From Endozoicomonas gorgoniicola (GTDB lineage: Bacteria > Pseudomonadota > Gammaproteobacteria > Pseudomonadales > Endozoicomonadaceae), in the NCBI RefSeq assembly GCF_025562715.2, contig NZ_JAPFCC010000001.1:3614501-3678500 (forward strand): DNA of 64,000 nucleotides. Direction: 5' to 3'. Below the pieces are notes generated by a model. That model did no database searches. It was not told the origin of the DNA and worked only from the letters and a program-made list of their open reading frames with translations. This document shows, piece after piece, positions 51,939-59,279 of the stretch. The number at the start of each line of letters is the position of its first letter. Position 1 is the first letter of the stretch. The position numbers were made by a program, and so were the translations under genes.

Positions 51939-53420
51939 ATGACTCAGGAACAATCCTCGCTGGCCAGCACTCTGCGTTCCGCACTGTGTAGCCTTGGAGT
52001 CGTTTCGCTAGCCGCAATTTCTGGCCCTGAAGTTTTTGCACAGGGGATGGAAGACCAGAGCGGTTCTGCCGCCGAAAGGATGGATCTTACTTACTTCGGA
52101 TACGCCCGCTCAGGCATTGGCAGCTCCGCAAAAGGGGGTAAGCAGGCCTGTTTTCAGGCAGCTGGCACCCCCTTTAAGCACCGGCTGGGAAATGAGTGCG
52201 AAACCTACACAGAACAGGGTTTGCAGGCTACACTGGCAACCGACAATGGCACAGTGTTCCAAGTGAATACCCGGCTTTCCTATAAAGTCGATCAACAAAA
52301 GGACTCCGAAAACCCGAGCAAGGACGATAACGATTTTGCCCTCAGGGAAATCAATATAATCGCTGAAAATCTTTTCCCGGCCTTACCCGGTGCCAAACTC
52401 TGGGCAGGAAAACGCTATTACCGACGCCACGACATCCACCAGCTTGACTGGTTCTACTGGAATGTTTCCGGCCCGGGCGCTGGCATTGAGGACATTGATG
52501 CAGGCTTCGGTAAATTTCATCTGGCCTGGATCAGGAATGAAGCCGATGTTTTTTTTGACTCTTCTTATGATTCCGGAGTTGAAAAAATTCTTTATAAAGA
52601 CAGGCCCATTGCCACCAACATTATCGACTTAAGGCTCAGCGACCTGAAGCTGACGGACAATCTGGCTCTGGAATTGGGTCTTAACTACGGCAAGGGGTCT
52701 CCGGGAGACAAAGTACCTGACAAAAAGCTGTACGACAAAGACGGCTTTATGGGAACCGCACAGCTGACCTATTCGTTTCCCATGGGCGGGTATAATAGCT
52801 TTGTCGTACAATACGCCACCGACGCAATGACTGGCCCCGGACTGGGCGAAGATGGCAGGACCTCACAAACCTCCAAGTGGTTCGATGGCAGCAAGATGTT
52901 CCGGTTTCTTGATTTCGGTCAAATACCCATAATGGATCGTCTGGATATGACGTATGTGGTGGCATGGACCAAAATGGACTACTCCGATGAGATTAAAAAA
53001 GTAGCGATGGCTCCGGACAAACTGGAGTGGCTGACTGTCGGTATCCGCCCTCAGTGGAAATGGAGCGAACTGACCAGTACGGTTCTTGATCTGGGGTTTG
53101 ATAAAGTCAAAAATGGTGCTGACTTTACGATTCCCTTGCTTGGCCCAAAGTCAGGCTACATAAAAGCCTATGATGACTCCCAGCTCTACAAAGTCACCCT
53201 GGCACAACAATTCCACCCACGTTTCGGAGCCATGGTGAGGCCTGTTATCAGGGTCTTCGTCACCTACGCCAACTGGGACGAAATCAAGTGCCCTGCCGGA
53301 GCCGTCAACTGCAACCCCAGTACAGCAGGAGTTGGTGGCGACAAAAAACTGATCGCAGAAAACTTTGGCAAGGCAACGGACGGCATAACCTTTGGTGTAC
53401 AGATGGAAGCCTGGTGGTAA
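51939..53420 (+). CDS. lamB: LamB, maltoporin
   Basis: This is a 493-residue outer-membrane porin for maltodextrins. A signal peptide of about 35 residues ends near EVFA. The mature N-terminal FGYARSGIGSSAKGGKQACFQAAGTPFKHRLGNECETY is characteristic of LamB, with the cysteine pair that closes a loop. A WAGKRYYRRHDIHQLDWFYWN-type stretch and the terminal aromatic EAWW follow. AAGGTG precedes the ATG, and a terminator follows. It is longer than E. coli LamB (446), mainly in extracellular-loop regions. Only this mal copy has a porin in the window. Very sure. Confidence 0.95.
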   Translation: MTQEQSSLASTLRSALCSLGVVSLAAISGPEVFAQGMEDQSGSAAERMDLTYFGYARSGIGSSAKGGKQACFQAAGTPFKHRLGNECETYTEQGLQATLATDNGTVFQVNTRLSYKVDQQKDSENPSKDDNDFALREINIIAENLFPALPGAKLWAGKRYYRRHDIHQLDWFYWNVSGPGAGIEDIDAGFGKFHLAWIRNEADVFFDSSYDSGVEKILYKDRPIATNIIDLRLSDLKLTDNLALELGLNYGKGSPGDKVPDKKLYDKDGFMGTAQLTYSFPMGGYNSFVVQYATDAMTGPGLGEDGRTSQTSKWFDGSKMFRFLDFGQIPIMDRLDMTYVVAWTKMDYSDEIKKVAMAPDKLEWLTVGIRPQWKWSELTSTVLDLGFDKVKNGADFTIPLLGPKSGYIKAYDDSQLYKVTLAQQFHPRFGAMVRPVIRVFVTYANWDEIKCPAGAVNCNPSTAGVGGDKKLIAENFGKATDGITFGVQMEAWW

Positions 53421-53454
53421 AACGGCAACACACAGCTCTCTAATCATTTAATTC

Positions 53455-53479
53455 AGGGTGGATTTGTCCGCCCTTTTTT
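53455..53479 (+). terminator. Rho-independent terminator after lamB
   Basis: AGGGTGGA and TCCGCCCT pair (one G-U) around a TTTG loop, directly followed by a run of six T. It lies 35 bases past the lamB stop. Confidence 0.85.
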
Positions 53480-53684
53480 CTGTCTATTTTTTGATCAATC
53501 ATTCAAACCAGTTACTTCATCGGCATCAGAAAAAGTTGCCACAAAGTTATACCCCAGGTTATCCACAGACTTTGGGGATAACTACCTCTTAACTGAAAGA
53601 GTGCTCTCTGCCGAAATAGCGCTCAACAGGAGTTGGTATTATAATCCGCGCCTTTTCTACTGAATGTTGAGCCCAACGAACGTT

Positions 53685-54461
53685 ATGAGTACCACCCTTG
53701 ATGAACGCTTTGGTGGCATCCGCCGCCTCTATGGCATGGACGCTGAAAAAAAACTGGGACAATCCCACGTTTGTGTCATTGGCATTGGTGGGGTCGGTTC
53801 CTGGGCAGCAGAAGCACTGGCCAGAACGGCTGTGGGTAAAATTACTCTGATTGACCTGGACGATATCTGCATAACCAATATTAACCGTCAGCTGCATGCT
53901 ACAACAGACACCATTGGTCAGTCTAAATGCGAGGTAATGCAGGCGAGAATCAAGGCAATTAACCCGAACTGCGACTGCCAGATCATTGAAGACTTTATTA
54001 CACCAGAGAACATCGCCGAACTGATGACCAGCGAGTTTGACTATGTTCTCGATGCCATTGACAGCTTCCGGATTAAAGCCGCCCTGATCAATCACTGCAA
54101 GCGCAATAAAATACCCATCATTACCACGGGTGGAGCGGGTGGTCAGACCGATCCGACCCAGATCCAGATTACCGACCTGACCAAAACCTGGCACGACCCC
54201 CTGGCACGTAAGGTCAAAACTCACTTAAGGGACTTTCATGGCTTCAGCAAAAACACCAAACGTAAGTTCGGTGTTGACTGTGTTTTCTCCAGTGAGCAGG
54301 CCGTTTATCCACACCCTGACGGTAGCATCTGCCAACAAAAACCCCACGACCTGGGTTCTACCAAAATGGACTGCGCCGGTGGCTTTGGTGCATCGACGGT
54401 TGTAACGGCGACGTTTGGTTTTGTCGCCGTCTCCCGAATCATCAAAAAACTCACGGCCTGA
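53685..54461 (+). CDS. tcdA: TcdA (CsdL), tRNA threonylcarbamoyladenosine dehydratase
   Basis: This is a 258-residue E1-like, ATP-dependent enzyme that cyclises t6A37 of tRNA to ct6A. I use ATG 53685 (MSTTLDERFGGIRRLYG), which matches the usual start; ATG 53664 is the alternative. The nucleotide loop is VIGIGGVGSWAAEALART, followed by DLDDICITNINRQ with the conserved Arg. GGAGGQTDPTQI and the family stretch FGVDCVFSSEQAVYP come later, then MDCAGGFGASTVVTATFGFVAV. It is convergent with the CsdA-CsdE fusion, its functional partner in E. coli, where the sulfur-acceptor system supports ct6A formation. Very sure. Confidence 0.95.
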   Translation: MSTTLDERFGGIRRLYGMDAEKKLGQSHVCVIGIGGVGSWAAEALARTAVGKITLIDLDDICITNINRQLHATTDTIGQSKCEVMQARIKAINPNCDCQIIEDFITPENIAELMTSEFDYVLDAIDSFRIKAALINHCKRNKIPIITTGGAGGQTDPTQIQITDLTKTWHDPLARKVKTHLRDFHGFSKNTKRKFGVDCVFSSEQAVYPHPDGSICQQKPHDLGSTKMDCAGGFGASTVVTATFGFVAVSRIIKKLTA

Positions 54462-54488
54462 CTGAACTTTTTACTTTTCACCCTGCAC

Positions 54489-54530
54489 CGGACAGCGGAA
54501 GACGGAAAGCGGAAAGCGGAAAGCGGACAG
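54489..54530. repeat. 7-base tandem repeat (x6) between tcdA and csdA-csdE
   Basis: Six end-to-end copies of CGGAAAG (outer copies CGGACAG, second CGGAAGA) fill the gap between the convergent genes. No hairpin terminator is visible here. Confidence 0.92.
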
Positions 54531-54536
54531 CGGTCT

Positions 54537-56279
54537 TTAATGATAGCGATGCGCCTGTGACAGAATCTCGGCAACAATAGCCCTGAGTCCGTTACCTCTG
54601 GACGGACTTAAATGAGTCAGTAACCCTAACTGCTCAAAATAACCATCCATATCAAAACGACTTATGTCGTCAGGTTGCCGGCCATTGATTTTTGCCAGAA
54701 CCAGTGCAATTAAACCGCGAATCACCCTGGCATCGGAGTCAGCAGAAAAATACAGCTGCATGGTTTCCTGATCGTAATAATGATGAATCCACACGGTGCT
54801 TTCACAACCATGCAGCCTGGCGTCTTCGGTTTTCCAGCTATCAGGCAGTGAGGGCATACGCTTACCCAATAGCATGATCTGACGGTATTTTTCCTGCCAG
54901 TTATGGCTGTCGATCAGGCTGGACGGGACAGGCTGGTCATTGAACGCTTTTATGGTCTGATAAAATTCTGGTAGCCCGGAACGTTGGACAGCCAGCCCCT
55001 GAAACTCCTCATCGGTGTGATATTCAGAAGTCACCAGTAATCTCATTGCCGACAAAAAGCGATCGACATCTTCTTCAGTGTTATAGACCGAAAACGACGC
55101 CCGGACGGTTCCCGACAGGTTAAGCCGTTCCATCAGCGGCATGGTGCAATGGTGACCCGTTCGCACAGCAATACCCTGCTGGTCCAGCAGTAAGCCAATA
55201 TCCTGATTGTGCAGAGTGTCACAAATAAACGACACGACTGATACTTTTTCAGACGCCTGCCCAATCAGCTTGATTCCCGGTATGTCACGCAGGCCTGCTT
55301 CCGCTTTTTGCCTTAATGAAAGCTCATATTCAGCCAGCTTAGGCATGTTGAGCGATTGTAAGAAATCAAGCGCAGCTGCCATGCCGATCACACCGGCAAC
55401 ATTGGGCGTACCCGCTTCAAACTTGAACGGCAGGGTATTAAAGCGAGTGCCTGAAAAACTGACCTGTTCAATCATCTCGCCCCCCGCCTGCCAGGGCGGC
55501 ATGGTTTCGAGCAGAGCTTTGCGACCGTAAAGTACGCCAATGCCGGTCGGCCCAAACACTTTGTGTCCGGAAAAGACATAAAAGTCACAACCCAGCTTTT
55601 GCACATCAACGGTTTGATGCGCCACCATCTGCGCACCATCGACCAGAACCAGTGCTCCTAAATTATGTGCCGCAGCTATTATTTCAGCCACCGGCGTGAT
55701 AGTACCAATGGCATTAGAGGCGTGGGTGACACAGACAATTCGTGTTTTGTCAGACAGCTGCCTTGTAAAACTGTCCATACACAGCTCACCATCCGGCCTG
55801 ATATCCACCACTTTGATGACGGCTCCTGTTGCTTCTGCCACCAGCTGCCAGGGAACAATATTGGCATGATGCTCCAGGCAGGTCAGCAGAACTTCATCCC
55901 CGGCCTTTAAATTCGCCCTGCCCCAGCTATTGGCTACCAGATTAATGGCTTCCGTTGCTCCTCTGGTCCAGATAATTTCATCAGAAGAAGAGGCATTCAG
56001 GAACTGCTGCACCTGTTCCCTTGCCATTTCAAACGCCCTGGTTGACTTGGCACTCAGATAATGAGAAGCACGATGCACATTGGCGTTCTGTTCCCGGTAG
56101 TAGCCATTGACTGCTTCTATAACAGATTCAGGCTTTTGCGTTGTTGCCGCATTATCCAGATAAACCAGTGGCGAGCCATGAGCCTGCTGGCTGAGAATCG
56201 GGAATTGCTGGCGCGTTCGTTCCGGATTAAAGGGTTCCGAATCAAACTGAGCCTTATGTGAAGACTGCGTCTTCTTCAT
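54537..56279 (-). CDS. CsdA-CsdE fusion: cysteine desulfurase with C-terminal SufE-like sulfur acceptor
   Basis: This is a 580-residue two-domain protein. Residues about 1-430 are a class V PLP enzyme: NAATTQKP, THASNAIGTI, PLP lysine in SGHK (about 235) and catalytic Cys in VRTGHHC (about 376). Residues about 440-580 are a SufE/CsdE domain with the acceptor Cys in LHGCES (about 488) and YFSADSDARVIRGLIALVLA. In E. coli these are separate, adjacent genes csdA and csdE. The fusion would hand sulfur from desulfurase to acceptor within one chain. I start at ATG 56279; the frame runs up to a TTG at 56357, but that DNA belongs to the repeated leader at 56311, so the longer form is unlikely. Confidence 0.92.
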   Translation of the reverse strand: MKKTQSSHKAQFDSEPFNPERTRQQFPILSQQAHGSPLVYLDNAATTQKPESVIEAVNGYYREQNANVHRASHYLSAKSTRAFEMAREQVQQFLNASSSDEIIWTRGATEAINLVANSWGRANLKAGDEVLLTCLEHHANIVPWQLVAEATGAVIKVVDIRPDGELCMDSFTRQLSDKTRIVCVTHASNAIGTITPVAEIIAAAHNLGALVLVDGAQMVAHQTVDVQKLGCDFYVFSGHKVFGPTGIGVLYGRKALLETMPPWQAGGEMIEQVSFSGTRFNTLPFKFEAGTPNVAGVIGMAAALDFLQSLNMPKLAEYELSLRQKAEAGLRDIPGIKLIGQASEKVSVVSFICDTLHNQDIGLLLDQQGIAVRTGHHCTMPLMERLNLSGTVRASFSVYNTEEDVDRFLSAMRLLVTSEYHTDEEFQGLAVQRSGLPEFYQTIKAFNDQPVPSSLIDSHNWQEKYRQIMLLGKRMPSLPDSWKTEDARLHGCESTVWIHHYYDQETMQLYFSADSDARVIRGLIALVLAKINGRQPDDISRFDMDGYFEQLGLLTHLSPSRGNGLRAIVAEILSQAHRYH

Positions 56280-56310
56280 GGTGTGGTTACTTTTGTCACT
56301 GCTTAGGAGT

Positions 56311-56447
56311 CGGCAGTTTACTGTATGTTGAGATACAAAGTCAGTCTGATCTTTCAAGCCAAATCCTCTCCCTTTAGTCTCATTTAATATTGGAAGAGAC
56401 TACGGCTTGCACACACCAGTTTCTTATCTACTATCTTATGGCTGCAG
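56311..56447 (+). repeat. Leader repeat A, copy 1
   Basis: About 137 bases beginning CGGCAGTTTACTGTATGTTG recur at 59034-59172 with a handful of differences, and their first 41 bases recur again at 62056. The repeat marks the 5' boundary of each tandem module and probably carries the promoter of the secreted-protein gene. Confidence 0.9.
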
Positions 56448-56579
56448 AGAAAAACGCAGTTCACCAGAAAGCATAAACATAATAAGAGGTTCCGTTATGA
56501 GCTCCTCTCGCTCATTCCCAAAAGATAACAGAACAGCCAGAGGAAAAAGTCGCCCGTCTGTCTTTTTCGCTCTTTTTTT

Positions 56580-57909
56580 GGTTCTTCCCTGTTTTAAGTG
56601 GGTAGTTTTCAACGATGTACGCCAGTGGGGTACAAGTCCAAGCCTCCAAGATGAAAGTAGATCGCTGTCTTATATCTTTCACGGTTTCGAAAGCCACAAG
56701 CCCGATTCTTCAAACTCTGAATCTTGCTGTTCACTCCCTCTGCTCGACCGTTATTAGCCTCAAGGACAATAGCGTTGATGATACCCCACAAGTGCTCTTT
56801 GACCGTTCTGGCAACTTCTTTTATGGGCTCAAGCCGACATCTCTGCGCCCAGCATAGCCACCTCTTCCAGGCCTTGATTGCCCAAGCTCTGGACTTGTAA
56901 TTCCATAAGCTCATTGCCATTTGCCGGATGGCCCAGGCGCGAGCTGTTTTAAGTGTCGAGTTTCTCAGTGGTTCGAAGTTATCCCACTGCTCTTCAGACA
57001 TGTTTTCAGGGTTAGTCAGCCAGTCGTAGCGAGTCCCCTTAAGCAGCTCTACACCTTGGTTTACAAGGGCTTTGTTCTCTTCTATCCGAACCTTGTTGAC
57101 AGCTTTACCCAGAGACTGAGCAACGTGAAACTTATCAAATGCAATCTTCTGATCTGCGTCTGGAACATTCTCACTGACTGACTTGATGTAAGCCTTGGAC
57201 ATGTCCATCGTCACGCATTCGATCCCCTCTTTATGGTCATAGGGCAGTGTGTCAAAGTACTCGTTGAGACTGTCACTTTTACGGTCATCAGAAACGTGAA
57301 TAACAACGCCTTGGTCGTGGTCAGTGACCACTGTGACGTATTCATGATGCTTTTGAAATGAGGTTTCATCAACAGCGATTCGTTTTGGTGGCTTAGCATC
57401 ACGACGAGCCAGTCCTCTCTTCACTGCACGCTGCTGAATACCGTCTATGGCATTCCAACCAAGCTTCATTTGTCGTGCAACTGCCTTCGTAGTTGCCTCC
57501 TTTAGCCAGTCAATAACAAGGGCTTCAAACAGAGCTGTATATCGAGAGTCAGATTCAGCCCAGGGCACATTGATGGCTAACACCTTATGCTCAGGGCACT
57601 GGGTCCGTGGAACCCTGGCAACTAGAATAGTCTGAAACTGACAGGTATCCAGATGACGCCACTTCTGAGTGATGTGGTCGTAGCCAGAGCAGGGCTTATC
57701 GCAAACACTGCATTTGCAGGCCTTTTTACCATTGTGTTCAATGAATACCCGAACCTGTTGATCCTGTAATGACAATTCAACTTCAGAAACGAACCAAGGA
57801 GACTCAATACCCAGTATTTGAGAATAGAGTTGCTTATCACGCATCGGTGCATCCTTGCATTGAGTGCTTCAGAATATAATAAATCACCCACTCAAATTGA
57901 GGAAGAGCC
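56580..57909 (-). mobile_element. ISL3-family insertion sequence
   Basis: A 1330-base element with imperfect 24-base ends (18 of 24 match) beginning GGTTCTTCC on the left and GGCTCTTCC on the right, typical of ISL3. It is flanked by the eight-base direct repeat CTTTTTTT (56572-56579 and 57910-57917), the expected ISL3 duplication length. The uninterrupted counterpart of this site is present in module copy 2 (around 59205-59224), which proves the boundaries. It interrupts the signal-peptide region of the host gene. Confidence 0.92.
56609..57844 (-). CDS. ISL3-family transposase
   Basis: This is a 411-residue DDE transposase. An N-terminal zinc-finger (CKCSVCDKPC, then a further CPEH) is followed by a helix-turn-helix region. 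Catalytic residues lie in RIAVDETSF, VTMDMSKAY and GRAEGVNSKIQ. Downstream, ILEANNGRAEG and SLKNRACGFRN are ISL3 landmarks. The frame is complete and the ends are intact, so the element may still be mobile. It is transcribed against the host gene. Confidence 0.95.
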   Translation of the reverse strand: MRDKQLYSQILGIESPWFVSEVELSLQDQQVRVFIEHNGKKACKCSVCDKPCSGYDHITQKWRHLDTCQFQTILVARVPRTQCPEHKVLAINVPWAESDSRYTALFEALVIDWLKEATTKAVARQMKLGWNAIDGIQQRAVKRGLARRDAKPPKRIAVDETSFQKHHEYVTVVTDHDQGVVIHVSDDRKSDSLNEYFDTLPYDHKEGIECVTMDMSKAYIKSVSENVPDADQKIAFDKFHVAQSLGKAVNKVRIEENKALVNQGVELLKGTRYDWLTNPENMSEEQWDNFEPLRNSTLKTARAWAIRQMAMSLWNYKSRAWAIKAWKRWLCWAQRCRLEPIKEVARTVKEHLWGIINAIVLEANNGRAEGVNSKIQSLKNRACGFRNRERYKTAIYFHLGGLDLYPTGVHR

Positions 57910-58029
57910 CTTTTTTTACTGTTCAACCCATACTCATACAATATTCATGCCGTCGAGCAGGTAACTGTTCGACTAGGAGAACATTTCATCGGTTTTCAGG
58001 GCTTCACAAGAGAGGATCTTGCTATAGCA

Positions 58030-58959
58030 ATGACCGAAGAATTACAAAGAGTTCTTCAACCAGAGCAGGAAACAGCCAGCGCCTTGACCCTATCAACGCT
58101 GCCGGATCAATTTAGCTCAGCCATCAGCGATTATCAAAATGGGATAATAGACAGCTATCGTCTTACTCAAAGATTTCATTCCCACCAAACAGACAGGCGC
58201 TCAGAGCTTTTAGAAGAAGTCTCATCTCTAAATGTCCACGGTTACTTAACAGGTGAATTAGGCGGCTGGCACCCCTCCAGATACATGTCTGATGATGTAA
58301 GCCTTTCACTTAGAACAGAACCTACACAAAACCTTTTAAACAATGCCCAGTTTGAAGAGTATCCAGAATCCTCCCTGAACGAAGTGTTGAGCAACCCGGA
58401 TCAATACAACCTCCTTGAAGCTTTAATGGCTGCGCACAGTTATCTTCTTAACAGTTACAGGGAAGCCAGAAATTATATGAACAGGCAAGGCTTTAACGAC
58501 ATGGATTCTTGTTGGCCACAAAGGTTCTGGGCAATACAGGACTTGATTCTGATTATCCATATTATCAACAAATACTCTTTTACAGACTCTACCGTTGGGG
58601 CTGCTGCTGCCACACCACTTAGAGAATTGACTGATGATTTGATCCAGGGTTTTGTAACTCGTCCTCCAGTAACCATACAACTGGATCACAATGACCCTGG
58701 ATATGAATTTGAGCTTAACGTCCAGAAAATGGATGAATCCAAAAAGGCTCCACCTCATGCCTTTGCATTCCGACAGCAATGCCTGACTGGCAAAGCCGAC
58801 TTATATTTCAACCTGTATATGAAGTTTGTCTCAGAGGTAGTAGTGTCATTCAAACAACACCTTGTCCAGCATCCGATTATTGACGACCTTAACCTGCTAA
58901 TGCAAAGCATAAACCAAATACAGGATCAGCCAGAGCAACACCAGGCATCAGGCACTTGA
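58030..58959 (+). CDS. 3' fragment of the disrupted secreted-protein gene, copy 1
   Basis: This 309-codon open frame is what is left downstream of the ISL3 element. The reading frame is open further upstream into the element's right flank, and ATG 58030 is simply the first Met after it, without a good ribosome-binding site. If expressed it would lack the signal peptide and about 65 residues. The sequence is helical and hydrophilic, with YNLLEALMAAHSYLLNSYREA and a C-terminal FRQQCLTGKADLYFNLY. No known domain is recognised. Confidence 0.55.
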   Translation: MTEELQRVLQPEQETASALTLSTLPDQFSSAISDYQNGIIDSYRLTQRFHSHQTDRRSELLEEVSSLNVHGYLTGELGGWHPSRYMSDDVSLSLRTEPTQNLLNNAQFEEYPESSLNEVLSNPDQYNLLEALMAAHSYLLNSYREARNYMNRQGFNDMDSCWPQRFWAIQDLILIIHIINKYSFTDSTVGAAAATPLRELTDDLIQGFVTRPPVTIQLDHNDPGYEFELNVQKMDESKKAPPHAFAFRQQCLTGKADLYFNLYMKFVSEVVVSFKQHLVQHPIIDDLNLLMQSINQIQDQPEQHQASGT

Positions 58960-59033
58960 TCACTTGAGGGGCATTAACAAAACAAGCCTGAAGTTAGCGA
59001 CAAACGAAAAAGATTCCATCACTGTCTGAAAAA

Positions 59034-59172
59034 CGGCAGTTTACTGTATGTTGAGATACAAAGTCAGTCTGATCTTTCAAGCCCAACCCTCTCCCTTTAG
59101 TCTCATTTAATGTTGGAAAAGACTACGGCTTGCACACACGAGTTTCTTATCTACTATCTTATGGCTGCAGAA
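59034..59172 (+). repeat. Leader repeat A, copy 2
   Basis: The second copy of the leader lies immediately after module 1 and before the start codon of module 2. It differs from copy 1 at scattered positions and by a one-base length change, and ends at the shared GGCTGCAGA. Confidence 0.9.
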
Positions 59173-59279
59173 AAAAATTATGGAAAAAAGTCACCCGTCT
59201 GTCTTTTTCGCTTTGTTTTTACTGCTCAACGCATACTCACTCAATATTCATGCCGCCGAGCAGGTAACTGTCCGACTAG

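Larger units (their letters stand above)
56497..58959 (+). pseudogene. Secreted-protein gene, module copy 1, disrupted by an ISL3-family element
   Basis: ATG 56497 (AGAGG nine bases upstream) opens a gene whose first 27 codons (MSSSRSFPKDNRTARGKSRP then a hydrophobic signal segment) run into the element at 56580. The frame resumes at 57918 once the element and one eight-base duplication are removed, giving an intact 374-codon gene: signal core SVFFALFLLFNPYSYNIHA, then VEQVTVRLGEHFIGFQGFT and the 3' part. The module copy at 59180 encodes the same protein, which confirms the reconstruction. I recognise no family. As it stands no secreted full-length product can be made. Confidence 0.85.

Noticed and set aside
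56280..56357. N-terminal extension of the CsdA-CsdE fusion from a TTG
   Set aside because: Most of the extension lies in the leader repeat found again at 59034 and 62056, where it is not next to a desulfurase gene.
56407..56757. Open frame of 116 codons spanning the left end of the ISL3 element
   Set aside because: Its middle part is the true start of the disrupted gene (from 56497) and the rest reads into the insertion sequence; it is a chimera created by the insertion.
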